Shown: positions 1 to 11,640 of the stretch, piece by piece | Numbering within the stretch: the first letter of the stretch is position 1 | How the letters are laid out: each line of letters opens with the position of its first letter | From: Chaunax sp. Z400 | Lineage: Eukaryota; Chordata; Actinopteri; Lophiiformes; Chaunacidae | Assembly: GCA_037577475.1 (NCBI GenBank) | Contig: CM075183.1 | Coordinates: 15,447,480 to 15,511,479, forward strand | Length of the DNA: 64,000 nucleotides | Direction of reading: 5' to 3' | Program-made: the position numbers and the translations under genes | The notes under the pieces: model-generated | Databases searched by the model: none | Seen by the model: the letters and a program-made list of their open reading frames with translations, nothing else | Told to the model about the DNA's origin: nothing

Positions 1-1832
1 CGTTAGGAGCCACACCATTTAATTCCCATGAATCGAACAGAACACCTTTTTTTTTTTTTTTTTTTTCCTCTCCACCTCTCCTCCTCAGTTCATACCCCCT
101 TAAAGGAGAACATATTTCAATATATCACACATCCAAAACTCTCAAGCTGCTGTTAGAAGTGCAAATAAACCCCAGTGAGGTAGAGGAATATACTTTGCAA
201 TTATTAGCATCAAATGAAGTGTGAAGGTTAGACTGGGACAGAGGCAGGGATGAGAAGTAGTGAGGGAGTGGCCTGGCTGTGAGCAGGGAGCTTTAGTTTC
301 CACGTTCACTTTGTCTCCCTTCCCTTCAGGGCAGGGTTTAGGGTGAGTTTTGAGGTGGGAAGACCAAGTGGACTTATCCAACTGAGAGCACAGAAAGGAG
401 TCCTTTTCTCAGAGGTTTGATTAGAGTGAGTGATTTTTATTTTTATTTTAATAAATTCATCGCTTAAGATTGCAGGGAGAAACTTGCACATCTGACATAC
501 AGCTGTTGTGCTATTTAGGTAATTCACATTCATGTCACAAGAACCTGGATTCACCAGATGGGGGGGGGGGGGAAGAGCTGGATACCGCAGCCTCTTGACT
601 CTACAGTTTCTTTGTCCTCTCCCTCTGCATGATTCTCTCATTTAGTACTCCTTAACACATCCGCAAGCTTCCCTCTGCATGCTATAGTAGAAATGTCTAC
701 ATGATTGAAAATGGGATGGTGCCCTGCAAAAAAAAATATGACTACTCAGGGGTGTAATGATGTATTGATCTGCAGGAATTGGTAGATGACTCTCTGGTCT
801 CCCTTTGTTTTCTATTACTCAGTTGTGTTTATGGACAGGCGTTGATTTATGCTGCATATCTACCTGACTGGCTCTCCTGTGGCCTGACTCTAGAGGAGCC
901 AATGGGCGAGATTGAATATTAAGAGGCAACCGCATTGCTCTGCCTATATAGATATTGAAGAAATTATAAATTTAGCTTTAAATGAGAGCTGGCTCGACAG
1001 ACATGAAGCTTGCATCCATCTTTGTCAGGATTCCAGCTGAGTTGATGGACAGAAAATGTGCCAGTTAAATTTTTTTCTAGACGGACTGATTTGTCACTGT
1101 CCATTTATCTGATGAGTCATAAGTATGCACCGGGGAAGGAAAATTGGGCGGCAAATGGAAAAGACAAATTATTGCAGTACATCGCTCTATTTTGGTAGAA
1201 CTCAAATGATGATAAAAAAAACTGACAACCTGCCAAACCAAAGGGACACAGGGGGCTACTATGTAGGGAATTTGTAAGAGCATAGGTATGAACCAAAATA
1301 TTTTTTTGTATCATTTTCTCTTTTTGCCTCATGTTCATGCCCCACAACAATCAAAGTATCAAGAAAAGTGTGTGTGTTTAATGTTTAATGGCCATGGACA
1401 GCCAGTGACAGTAGAACTTATTAGAGTTGTCTTACAAGTTATAATACAGCTTTTATTTGTGAGCGTTTTTCTTTTTTCTTTAGAAAAACAAACTACATTC
1501 GGTTGTTAGCTAATCTTAGCTAACAGTAGCAATTGGCCAAACGATCTGAACGTCTGTCCGGCTCTTTATTATACAGTAGAAACATAAGAGAAAATGGGAA
1601 GTGGTCTGATAAAATAAATAGTGGTGTCAATCGATTAAAAAATGAAAACGAGTTGATTGCAATAATCGGCTGTAAAAAGGTGTTTTTTATTTATTTTTCT
1701 ACGCTAGTATAAATGGTGGTTGTCAGTTCTGTAGTGTGAACGACTGTCTCAGGTGTGAGTTCACTATTAGATGTGCTTGAACTTGCTTGTAATAGTGACA
1801 CACATGATCATGTGACCCGTCTGTGGCTGCAG
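1..1832 (+). other. elavl2: elavl2 intron (left edge of window)
   Basis: No RRM1 exon is visible, so the exon before RRM2 lies left of the window. The stretch holds homopolymer runs (a T run of about 19 at 47-66 and a G run near 559-571), AT-rich sequence, and around 1625-1665 an AATCGATTAAAA-type motif resembling dispersed fish repeats. I see no other gene; the short open frames have no recognisable protein. Confidence 0.7.
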
Positions 1833-1986
1833 GTTTCTTATGCCCGTCCAAGCTCCGCCTCCATCAGAGATGCAAATTTGTACGTCAGTGGCTTGCCGAA
1901 AACGATGACCCAGAAAGAACTGGAGCAGCTCTTCTCTCAGTATGGACGCATCATTACCTCACGCATACTGGTGGACCAGGTGACTG
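1833..1986 (+). CDS. elavl2: elavl2 exon: start of RRM2
   Basis: A 154-nt internal exon. It starts after a CTGCAG acceptor and ends at a GTGAGT donor (1987). It begins in phase 0 (VSYARPSSASIRDANLYVSG) and ends one base into a glycine codon. It supplies the linker after RRM1, the first beta strand of RRM2 with RNP2 (LYVSGL), helix 1 (TMTQKELEQLFSQYG) and strand 2 (ITSRILVDQVT). An open frame runs in from 1755, but the bases before 1833 do not read as ELAV protein and are intronic. Confidence 0.95.
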
Positions 1987-4900
1987 GTGAGTTGAACATA
2001 TCAGCCCTTTGATTCCTTGTTTTTAGTTTGCCTCTTTCTCCCCCCCTCCGTCCCCCAGTGGCACCCTAACAAAATAACACAGCCAGTCCAGAGAAATGCA
2101 TCAGAGGTGGTGTTATGAGGTCCTGAACATTACATTTTTACTAAATGAATACTTTGATAGAATATGAAACGGGTGTAAAGTTGTAGTCGGTGCTTCATAA
2201 TTTCCTTTTCTGTCCAGACTCCATTCCTCCTGCACTCACCCTCTCCCCCTGCTTTCTTCTTCTGCTCTCTTCTCTGGCTTTTTCTGCATCTCTTCTCATC
2301 CCATCCCTAAGGTGTACATGCAATGCCTGTTTCATGGTAAGAAATGGGATGCGTTTTGGGAGTTTGGATTCTCCCCTTTCTCAGCCGCCATGTGGAAACC
2401 CTTGTTAACCACTAATAAACAGACTCTTTCACTGAGACTAGTTGTGCGTTTGTGTGCTGCTGAAGCATGACGTTCCTTCAGGCTGCCTTACGGAAATGTT
2501 TTCCTCATTTTTCTAACATGAAAACACTTGTTTCAGGAGAATTCACTTTCAGTTTTGCTTTAATATTACTTGAAGAATTCGTAGAGAAAAGGAAAAATCA
2601 CCAAAATGTAAAGGTGGATCAAAAGCTGCTTTTCCCAGACCTGCAAACCTGTATGCATTTTTGCTTGGCTGGTAAGACATTTTGACATCAAACCATACTG
2701 TGCAAAAAGCTGGTGACGCCTGTTCAGTTGTGTACGTGTAATACCTGCCTCGGAATGAAAAAAGGCAGAACGTCGCCTGCTGAAAAGTAAGCATTGGATC
2801 AATATTGGTGCTGGATTCAAGCGTGGATCATTGCTTCAAAGTCGTACATTTCTAGAGCATTTATAACATGATTATTAGGCCTGAATGTGTATCAACATCT
2901 GATTTAATTGTTAAATAACCTGGAAATCCCGAGCAGGAAATTGGGTTTTATTCATAATCGATATTAAAATATGCTACGATATGCAATTCACTTAAGGTTA
3001 TCAGCTTGTATGAGCACACATGCAATGAGACATTCATAATGAAAAACATATTATGTTTTACTTTATTATGTATTACTGTTTAAACTGGGTTAGACAAGTT
3101 GAGGCTGAAGGTCATAAGCTTTCATTGCTGCCAAGATAAACTAAGCATGTTGCTGATGTGTTGATGTCCTCTCCTCAGGCGTCTCCCGAGGGGTTGGCTT
3201 CATTCGTTTTGATCGACGAGTTGAGGCCGAGGAGGCAATCAAAGGTCTGAACTGCCAGAAGCCGCCTGGTGCCACAGAACCCATTACAGTCAAGTTTGCA
3301 AACAATCCGAGCCAGAAGACCAGCCAGGCGCTGCTGTCCCAGCTGTATCAGTCACCCAATCGAAGGTACCCAGGACCCCTCGCACAGCAGGCACAACGCT
3401 TCAGGTAAAAGGGGCACACCAAAAATAAAAAATCTAATTAGAGCCAACTCTAGTTGATACTGCTAGTGATGTCTGAGGCTTTTTAAAATCACCATTTAAA
3501 TAGTCTCACAGCAGTATTATGAAAATATTCTGTGGTGGAGCTCATTAATACTCCGGACAGAATAATTCATTTCCATATTCACGTCTTCAACTTTGCTGTG
3601 TTCCTCCTGTTGCAGATGTAGGCCTACAACACAACTGGGTTTGAGCTGATATTGACAAATATGAAAATGAGATGAGCAATTCTCTGTAAGAGTCAATAGA
3701 TCATCTGAAAGGTTTTTAATTTCTTTCTGTTTAGCCTGGTTGGTGGCCAGTAGGTGGAAATGAATCATAAATTAATTTTGCTTTTTCCGTCCACTGATTG
3801 ACCTGAGCCGTGTGCAAAAAGTGGCAATTTGTGGAAATAGAATTTTTAGGTGATGTGCTGTGAAAGCTACAGTATTTCCAGCCCAACCTAAGCTGTCTAT
3901 ACGCAATGATTGTGTCCTATTGGCTGTGTCATGTAGGTGGAATAACAAGTTCAGTCAGCAAGTTAATAAGGACATGATCATCAGAATTATTACTCATCTC
4001 TGTCCTGTCAAAATGCATTATGCACCTCAGGAAAAAAAAGCTTCTTTATAATGAAATTAATGTGTTTTTCATATTTTTAGGTTGGACAATCTGCTGAATA
4101 TGGCCTATGGAGTCAAAAGGTAATTTATTTATTTTTTTAAAGATTTCCTTGTCTGCTTTAACTGGGTGAAATTCAGACCTAACGCGAGGGAGATGATGGG
4201 ATACGTTTTTTCATCTTAGGTTTATTTTTTCCTGCATGTGCTCTGGGAAACATTGCGTAGGTAGTCAACACTGCATTAGGTAGCACTGATTCAATATGAA
4301 GTTGTTTATCAAAGAAAAATGTTTTAGCCTGCATGCTTTAGTGCCCTTCTTTTTTTTTTTTACAAATATATACATCAAACTGTTGGTGTGAGTGAATCAG
4401 GCTCTCAACAGCAGGCAGTGATGTAAATATTTAGCAAAGAGAGAGACTTGTGTATGTTACAAGTAGAGGAAAGAAGGCCACAATCACTCCGCCTCACTCC
4501 ATCATAGCAGATGGATGCTAGATTCTAGGGTGCTGATGCTGATTTTGTTAATGAATAAGTGGTGGATGGGCACATTTATCCTATGTTAAGCCCATTAGAA
4601 CCACTTAATGTGCATACATACTTAATATAAGGCCCCAGTGGTGTTTAAACCCAGTTAGCAATCTTCAACCCTGAGCCACGATTCTATCAAATGTAGCTGA
4701 GGTTGCATATTTCAGTTATCTGTACTGCTCTTACACTTTGTAAACGACCTCCAGCGTACCTGCTGACTCATTCTGTATGCTGATACTGCTTTTGTGATTA
4801 GTGGCCATGATGTTGGCCTTCTGTCATTGGACAGGCTCTACAATATACACTCAATTCCCTTCTGCACAGGTCAATAGTTAAATGTGGGCAAGTTCAGTCT

Positions 4901-6355
4901 TTTGTGCTTTAAGTGTAATTTCTTACAGGTCATTAATGTACCCCTCTGTAAAATGTTATTGACCCAATAATATAAGGTTAGTCGCGTGACGGCAGGCAAG
5001 TGCTTTAATTTAGACATGTTGTGACATTATGTCACGATCTAAGCAGTGTCTACACGGCTCGTCTACATAAAGGACAGAGCTTTACGATCTTTTATTGCAC
5101 AAAATTGCATACTTGTATTTTAAGCTCCACACTCTCACTTTGATCTATTATGGACAGCCCTGTCCTGTTTTAAACTTTGTTGCATCAGCCATCTTTCAGG
5201 ATTCACCAGGATGCCAGTTTGTCCAAGTTCACTTTTGTAAGAATGCCTTCCTCCAGTATGATTGAAGTCCAATCCCCTGAAAGCTCAAAGGCCCATCACC
5301 AGCGACAATAGACTTGTGATTTCTTTTCTGCTCTTCTCATTGGCTGACGTCTTCGTTGCCAAATCTCTCTCGGTGTCCTTGATGCTGGGAGCACACCTGT
5401 CATGGTTGATGTTCTCTCAGAGGCCAACTGGAGCAGCTAATCTTATGTGACACCTGCTGAAATAATTCATAGGCTTTCCATGCACTTTGAAATTTGTTTC
5501 TGCAAAATGCGACCACATTTACCAAAGGCCAGGGCTTTTGCATGCCTCTTTGTCCCAGTCTTTGCAGAAACTTCACCTTTTTACTATGGCACTTACATTA
5601 TAATTTCACTTCTTGTGTTCGAGTAAATAATACTGTACCCCTGTCCTTGCATCACACAAACTGAGAAAGCATCCACAGTCTAAGTGTTAAGAGCTGGATT
5701 TATAATTTCAGCTGTAAATGTGCAAACATGTTTACTTGTCCGTGCACTGCTCTTTTTTGCTGTTCTGTCAGAATGACAGCTCAGCCGTTTTCTTCCCATC
5801 TTATTTCCCAGCTGAATAACAAATATCTTGATGTAATGATAAAGAGGTTGGGTGTTAGAAGCAATTTAAACACTGCTCAGAGAGAAGCATGACTAGTGCT
5901 GACCTCGTAGAGACTTGTCAGATTCTGTTTGGCTTGTTGGCATGATGTCTTGTCTTATAAAAAGGCCCATTTTGGCCTCATTTTGGCTCTTGCCTTGAAC
6001 CATGTTACCTTTTGTCTTTTACAGCCGGTTCTCCCCTATGGCCATTGATGGGGTGACCAGCTTGGCTGGCATCAACATCCCGGGGCATGCAGGCACGGGC
6101 TGGTGTATCTTTGTCTACAACCTGGCTCCAGATGCAGATGAAAGCATCCTTTGGCAGATGTTTGGGCCATTTGGGGCCGTCACAAACGTCAAGGTTATTC
6201 GCGACTTCAACACAAACAAGTGCAAAGGATTTGGTTTTGTCACCATGACTAACTACGATGAGGCAGCAGTGGCAATCGCCAGCTTGAATGGATACCGCCT
6301 CGGGGACAGAGTGCTGCAAGTTTCATTCAAAACCAACAAAACACACAAAGCCTAA
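1833..6355 (+). CDS. elavl2: ELAV-like RNA-binding protein 2 (HuB), 3' part of gene, four coding exons
   Basis: Spliced coding region joining 1833-1986, 3179-3404, 4081-4119 and 6025-6355. This is 750 nt: 249 residues plus a stop. Every junction has GT and AG, and the phase carries through. The product is a Hu-family protein that binds U-rich and AU-rich elements in mRNAs and controls stability, splicing and translation, mainly in neurons. The window holds RRM2 (RNP2 core LYVSGL, RNP1 core RGVGFIRF), the hinge and RRM3 (RNP2 CIFVYNL, RNP1 KGFGFVTM). Vertebrate HuB is about 359 residues, so roughly 110 N-terminal residues with RRM1 lie left of the window. I chose ELAVL2 over ELAVL3/4 from residues recalled for the family: PLAQQAQRFR, GINIPGHAGTGWC, LAPDADESILWQMF and the terminal NKTHKA. 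ELAVL4 has PLHHQAQRFR, SPDSDESVLWQLF and NKAHKS, and ELAVL3 ends SKQHKA. The fish paralogue name is inferred from memory, not from a search. Confidence 0.93.
1987..3178 (+). other. elavl2: elavl2 intron within RRM2
   Basis: A 1192-bp GT-AG intron that splits RRM2 between its RNP2 and RNP1 halves, as expected for the family. It contains a pyrimidine-rich stretch around 2219-2300 and otherwise AT-rich sequence. No additional exon was recognised. Confidence 0.85.
3179..3404 (+). CDS. elavl2: elavl2 exon: end of RRM2 and start of hinge
   Basis: A 226-nt internal exon between a CTCCTCAG acceptor and a GTAAAAGG donor. The first two bases complete the glycine codon begun in the previous exon. It encodes RNP1 of RRM2 (RGVGFIRF), the rest of that domain through ITVKFANNPSQK, and the start of the hinge (LYQSPNRRYPGPLAQQAQRF). 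The AQQAQRFR stretch is one of the residue sets that points to ELAVL2. The frame stays open a little past 3404, but that part is read-through into the intron. Confidence 0.95.
3405..4080 (+). other. elavl2: elavl2 intron before the 39-nt exon
   Basis: A 676-bp GT-AG intron with an ordinary T-rich acceptor (ATATTTTTAG). The - strand frame at 3517-3768 has no recognisable content. Nothing else is seen. Confidence 0.85.
4081..4119 (+). CDS. elavl2: elavl2 39-nt micro-exon in the hinge
   Basis: A very short exon, easily missed by ORF searches. It follows an ATTTTTAG acceptor and precedes a GTAATT donor. It completes an arginine codon and encodes LDNLLNMAYGVK plus two bases of the next codon. The same 13-codon segment sits at this place in vertebrate neuronal ELAV proteins, and the phase (one base in, two bases out) fits both neighbours. 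The hinge carries nuclear import/export and alternative-splicing differences in Hu proteins. I saw no extra alternative hinge exon in the following intron. Confidence 0.92.
4120..6024 (+). other. elavl2: elavl2 intron before the RRM3 exon
   Basis: A 1905-bp GT-AG intron. In neuronal Hu genes this is where alternative hinge segments are chosen. I looked for a small cassette exon with matching phase and found none convincing. The last 30 bases form a pyrimidine-rich acceptor tract. Confidence 0.8.
6025..6355 (+). CDS. elavl2: elavl2 last coding exon: RRM3 and C-terminus
   Basis: A 331-nt coding part of the terminal exon, entered from a TCTTTTACAG acceptor (AG at 6023-6024) and ending with TAA at 6353-6355. 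The junction codon is AG plus C, so the hinge reads GVKSRFSPM, one of the forms seen in Hu proteins. RRM3 is complete: RNP2 CIFVYNL, helix ADESILWQMFGPFG, RNP1 KGFGFVTM, helix NYDEAAVAIASLNG and the final strand RVLQVSFKTN. The C-terminus NKTHKA is ELAVL2-like. The open frame extends upstream to 6002, but those bases are intron. The 104-codon antisense frame over the same bases is a shadow. Confidence 0.95.
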
Positions 6356-8645
6356 TACTTACTGAGATTGTTGTAGAAACTCAGCAGAAAATGGAAACAG
6401 AAAATGGAAGTGCATCGACCGTAACTTTCTACATTAGTATAAACAGCTTTGTAAATCAGTGTTACGAAGAAAAACGATATTTAGCGTCCAAAAAAATGTG
6501 ATTTTTTTTTTCTTTTCATTGCTGCGCTTTGAATCTTAATATACTTTAAAACAGGAAAAAAAAACTGCAGGTTTTAATACCTGTGATGTTGAATTCTCTT
6601 GCTGTCTTTACAGATGGACCACCTAAAACATGGCTATAGGTTTTGTCATTTTGTTTCACATCTGCTTTGAAACTGTAAGTCTTGTAAGGTTATGTGTAGT
6701 GATTTCCTTTGTATTTTTCTGTGTCTTGATTTGCCTTAGGTGCGTAATGCCTTCAGTGGTTAGCAAGTACTTATTTTGAACTATTTGCAGTTATGTTGAT
6801 TTGTAAGTATTTCGTTCATTGTAATATTAGTTGGTCATTGGTTGGCTGCATAATGTTGCTTATTGTAAATTTAACAGACAAAAGACAAAAAAAAATTCTT
6901 AAAGCAGTACCTTGCCAAAGAGCTAAGAACCTCTTTGATGTGGGTTTAAAAGCATCTATTTTTATAAAAAGAAAAATTTGGAGACACTTTTTACTGGACC
7001 TGGAACAAAATATTTTGACTTGGATACTTTGAGAAATATCTTCATATGACACCTTGTGAGCTTTTGAACTTTACAGGAAAGTTTGCAGTGGTTGAAATTT
7101 CTGGCGAGATTTATGATGTAAGAGATACCTTTTGAGATCTTTGTATTATCTTTAGATTATAGAATCAATGGCAGTGCTGGTTTCATTTGTAAAATCATCT
7201 GGGGGGTCTCTACCCCCCCCCCGCCCCCCGTCGTCCTGGTTGTTATGACTAGCAACTTGCTTTCCGATTTGAGTTGTAAGCAGACAAAAAATACTGAGGT
7301 TTATTCACAAAAGAATTCATGCAAAATTATAACGGAGACATCTTAAAAGGTAAATGGGGGATAAAAATCAGTTCTTCCTAAAGGATTCCCTTCAGACGGG
7401 GCTCATGGTGTTTTGTGGTGTACCTACAATATATCACTAGACAAATTTTGTCTTGGTATCAACCGATAAGGATTTTTACATACTTTGTATGAACGTTTGA
7501 GGACAAGCCAATGACGGCAGCAGCTTAAGAAAAAGTCTGAAGAATAGAACGGATTACTCCTGAGCTTTGAGCTATGTAAATAAGTCCTTTTTTTATGTTG
7601 AGTATTTGGCAGACTTCTTTTGGTTCTAGTTTGGACTCCATCAGAAAGTGTGATGTTATATATATATATCATTTTTTTTCTTTAATGGAGTATGTAAGGT
7701 ATTTTCATTTTAGATGTTTACTTTTTTTAGGTATCCCTTTAGTTGAAATACTTGATTTGTTGTCCCATGGACTAGCATTACAGTGCATCAAATTTGTTGG
7801 TTGTTTGGTCTGTAGATAGTCTTGCTTCGTAAAAAAGATTAAGAACTATAGACATATGTTTGTTTTTTATATATAAACATTATAGATATATATTTATGTG
7901 GTAAAGAATGGATATAAACCACAGTTTTGAACTATTTGATTAGTTTTTTTGTTGATACTCATATATATAAATATATACGTAATGCATATAACCTGTCTTT
8001 AAAATCATAAAAGGTGTATATTGCTTTATTCACTTTGGGGGAAGGTCGGTGAAGCAGTTCCATTACAGAGAGCAACACCTAAGTCATCTTGAACAAACAA
8101 GTGGAGGCTAGATGAGCCCTAGATGCACTGAATACTACACCTGCATCCTGCTTGGTATTTAAACCAATTACTAGTTATGCTTCCCCTTAAATGAGCAGTG
8201 TGCTATGCATTATATAATTATTATCTTTGCAACTGCTTTTTCTTTCTCTATTCCTTCTTTGTGTTACTTGTACAAGTTAAATTTAAGTCTAGATGAGTTG
8301 TGACACTTGCTGCTGTGGGGTAGAGACGACATTTTTCATGTCTGACCTGTCATTGTTGAAAATAACTTTTTCTTTTTGTAACTTCATGATTATTTGGTCT
8401 TGGAAAAATTGTGCTTATGGTCTGGCATGACAAAATGTCGCCTCCCGCCCCTCTTATCTCAATTCTTAATATGGGAATAATTATTTATTTGAAGTTGTAT
8501 AGTCTGACTTGGTTCACAGCATTTTTGGAATAGAATCTTTTTGTTGAGTATTTAAAAGGATGTACATGTTCTTTACTTTGTGTTTGGATACTTTGGATTT
8601 TTTCCATGTTCAGTACATCAATAAATAAGTTGAAGGGCAATGCAG
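6356..8645 (+). other. elavl2: elavl2 3' UTR
   Basis: AT-rich, T-run-rich sequence between the TAA and the first canonical AATAAA (8620-8625), giving a UTR of about 2.3 kb, which suits the long 3' UTRs of neuronal Hu genes. It has many U-runs (for example 6501-6514 and 7672-7681), TA-repeat patches at 7657-7668 and 7868-7980, and a GC-rich island at 7200-7234. U-rich runs are what Hu proteins bind, so self-regulation is possible but only inferred. The end point is an estimate from the poly(A) signal. Open frames inside it (for example 6793-7032) carry no known protein. Confidence 0.75.
8620..8625 (+). promoter_or_regulatory. probable elavl2 poly(A) signal AATAAA
   Basis: First canonical AATAAA after the elavl2 stop. 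It is followed 20-60 bases later by T/G-rich sequence (CTTTGTG, TTCTTTGGTTTTTCC) that can serve as the downstream element. A second AATAAA at 8933-8938 lies inside a dispersed repeat and is less likely. Confidence 0.65.
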
Positions 8646-8836
8646 CTTTGTGAATGGAATCCATCATTCTTTGGTTTTTCCAATTTTACATGAAAAAGTA
8701 TCACACCAATCTGTCTTATTAGTTTAAAAATGATTTAACTGTCTAGTGGTTTTTGGTTCAATCAGAACACGCCTGTTATTTTAGTTGCCGAATTCTCTTT
8801 AATTCTTAGCTTTTTTCACATTGACCAAATGCACCA

Positions 8837-8975
8837 TTTAAAGGAACAGTTTGACATTGTGGGAAACATGCTTTTTCCACTGTTAAATAAGATCAGTACC
8901 ACTGCCTTCCTTTAAATGTGTAAGCTACAGCCAATAAACTTTAGCTTGGCACACAGACTAGAAGCAGGTACAGTC
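8837..8975 (+). repeat. dispersed fish repeat, degenerate copy
   Basis: Begins TTTAAAGGAACAGTTTGACA and continues with GAT..AGTACCACTG, AAGCTACAGCC, TTTAGCTTGGCACA and AGACTAGAAGCAGG. This order matches a very common anonymous repeat of percomorph fish as I remember it. A second, partial copy is at 42319-42420. The class (SINE or MITE) is not resolved here. Confidence 0.6.
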
Positions 8976-11059
8976 TAGAAGTAAGTCTTGTATAAAAAAA
9001 AAAAACCAAAAAGATAACTTTTAAAACAAGATGATTAATCATGTTTCCTTATCTAAGACTTTAAATCTTGGCAAGTACACAACAATTTGCAGTGTAGACA
9101 AAAACGAATGACATCAATCCTCTCATCTCTCAGGAACCAAGAGTCTGCCAGTAAAAAACTGAATACAAAAAGTCTGTTTCACCAAATGTCAAACTCATTT
9201 TAAATAAGCCTTGATTAAAATAATGAATTGTACTGTTGTGACTTGTCTCGTCGGTACAATACTTTTTTTAAATTAGCAGGTTTATTTTTGGTTTGACAGA
9301 TTTATCATCCTTTTTAATCAAGATGGCTATTAGAACAGCGTTTAATTGCTCTAGTGATAAACAGGTGGTCACGCTTGCTATATGTCGATTAGTACTTTCT
9401 GGTGTAAAGTAGAATCTCGGATCGCATCTTGCATCTGTTGCGTTTATTGCAGCAATGATGTAAAAAGGAAGGACAAATACAGTTGGGTTTTTTTTTTTTA
9501 CCACAGCAGATAATTGGAGCATAGTTCATGTGCTGTCTTGAATGCACCGTCACAAAGAACAGCGCAAGGCTTGTTGGTAGAAGCCTGATATAGAGTATTG
9601 CTTTTTCTTTTTCTTCCACCCTTTTTTTAAAATTTTTTTATCTCATGCTCCACTTGAGTCAGACAGTCTCGCTGAAGATGAAATGTCCTGCTTTGAAGTG
9701 CGCTTCCCTACAGCGCAGCCACCTCACACCGCCCCACTGTCATTTTATGGGCACTGCAAGGACGTAGATGCTAGCAACTGAGGAAACTACACTGCCTTTT
9801 TGTAAGGGAAGCTTGAGTGTATTCACTATTGGGGTTTGAAAAAAAAAAAAAAAGGTCCAGCATGTCACTCGATTTAATAGAAACATTTATGACATGCACA
9901 TGCATCAGTCATTTCTGCAGCTGCATAGGTCAAGGAAGCTAATCTGTATGCTGATTAAAAGAACTTTCACCCTCTCCAGTGCTTCCTCTTCCATTAGCCT
10001 GCATTTTAGACCAGAAGTAATCTCTCCTGACAGCAGTTTTTTAACATGTAACAAGTCATTTTTGCAGTTTAAAAGCACCCCGGATGTCATATTAAGGTTG
10101 CATGGCACTTCTCTGCTTTTTCGTGCGTTGATGGAAACGAATGATGTGAGGAGCTCCGGCTGAGTGGCAGCCTGTTTGTTTATTATCTGGCGTGTGAGGC
10201 TCATCTGCCAGCTGGTCTTATCATGACAGACAAGCTCTGTGATTGGACATTCTCTTCCTATATGTAGTGATTACATGCTGCTAGTAAAAATAGGATTACG
10301 CTCCAGCAGTTAATGGCCATCACAGATGAATTGGGTGTAAGTTGATGTCACATCCTTCTCAGTCTTTGACGTCAAGAAACCGATTCTAAGTCGGCGAGTC
10401 TCCTCCGGCGCTGCGTTGAATCATCAGGGTTTTTTGCTGCTGCTTGAAAATTTCTTTGACTCCTTTTTTTAACACTTTGGACAAAATGAGGGACAAAGAT
10501 AAGAAGAAGGGGCATCGTTTTATTCCGAGCGACACCTCTGCCTGCTATGCAAAGGCAAAGATATTTATTTTGATGTCAACTGCCTCATCAAGAGGAGCTA
10601 TTATGGGAGAAAATGTCTCATTACTTTGCTGTGGCACCATCTGGCCTGTCTGATGCGGTGATTCCCAACCGTTTGTGTCAGATGTACCCCCACAGCTCCG
10701 TCAGATGAACTCGAGATGAACCTACCCCCCCCCAGCAACCGGTCACCTTCTCAGTCTTAAAATGATTTTAAACTGGATGCCATTTGGTTCTATCATATCA
10801 AAGTGAATTCCCTAATAACACTTTAATACAACGAATCAGTATTTAGGTAGATTTGGTCAAGTTTGTGCAACTTTGAGGTGCAGAATCATGTTTCTGCCTT
10901 CTAACATTTGAAACTATTTAGTCATTAATCTTAGCTAACTATTTTAGCAACATTTAAAATGACATCACTATCTTAATCTGCACATTTGCATGGCTAATTT
11001 GTGTTATATGAAAATAATAGCAACCTATAATGAAGATTTTAGTTTAATGGGTAACAAAA
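8976..11059. other. intergenic stretch, no gene recognised
   Basis: Unassigned sequence downstream of elavl2 with A-runs (about 8994-9004 and 9840-9853), a T run near 9490-9500 and a C run at 10726-10734. The open frames at 9894-10204 and 10444-10653 show no recognisable domain. Nothing supportable as a gene. Confidence 0.6.
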
Positions 11060-11640
11060 ACCACTCCAAAAATGTAAGCAGGTGAAACAACATTTTACAC
11101 ACAACAGTAATGACTGTGTCCCCATCAGTATGGATTCCAGCAGTAATCCTCCTCCTCATGAAGCGGCGCACCCTCCGGATTTCATCCTCTGGGACGGCGG
11201 CCCACTCTTCAGTCAAAGCTGCTGCTGCGTCTGCTGAGGATGTTGTTGCACTCGGTCCCTCAACCGAGCTCACAGCTTCTCATTTGGGCTGGTCGAGGCT
11301 CATCGCTGTGATGTCGCTCTCCTCCGGACGCACACAAGCCCGGCGATGGCATCCCGTCAGCACAGCACCAGTGCAAAGCCGTCGAGCTCAAAGTCTGCCT
11401 CAGATGATTGTTGTCTTGTCATGTACCGAACTATAAAGGGTGCCAATGGTCTCTGCTGTAGCGATGGCCAGTCGGAGCCTGTTTCTGAGATGCAGCAGGT
11501 GGATGTGTCGATCCTGATTCCGGGTTGTCGTGCACTATTGTGGAATGGCGAGCATTCGCCACCCTGGTGACTTGTCTGGTCATGCCAATGGCGCGATCCC
11601 GGTCATGTTGCTCCAGTCGTGGCATTCTTACAGATGTCAT
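11025..11640 (-). mobile_element. degenerate Tc1-like transposon, transposase pseudogene
   Basis: Reading the - strand from 11640, the start MPRLEQHDRDRAIGM followed by a GSTH..P segment matches the N-terminal DNA-binding part of Tc1-family transposases. Later fragments read AVLTGCHRR, and near the end ALTEEWAAVPEDEIRRVRR, which matches the conserved C-terminus of this family (EEW..IPQDEIRRLIRSMRRR as I recall it). A full transposase is about 340 codons. Only about 200 codons' worth remain, with stops and frame changes between the blocks and most of the DDE catalytic core missing, so it is dead. Clear terminal inverted repeats were not found, and the outer limits are approximate. It lies between elavl2 and the PRKCSH-like gene. 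Confidence 0.75.

Noticed and set aside
6005..6319. 104-codon - strand open frame over the RRM3 exon
   Set aside because: Antisense shadow of the strongly conserved elavl2 coding exon.
8933..8938. AATAAA as an elavl2 poly(A) signal
   Set aside because: Lies inside a dispersed repeat and after a better-placed AATAAA at 8620.
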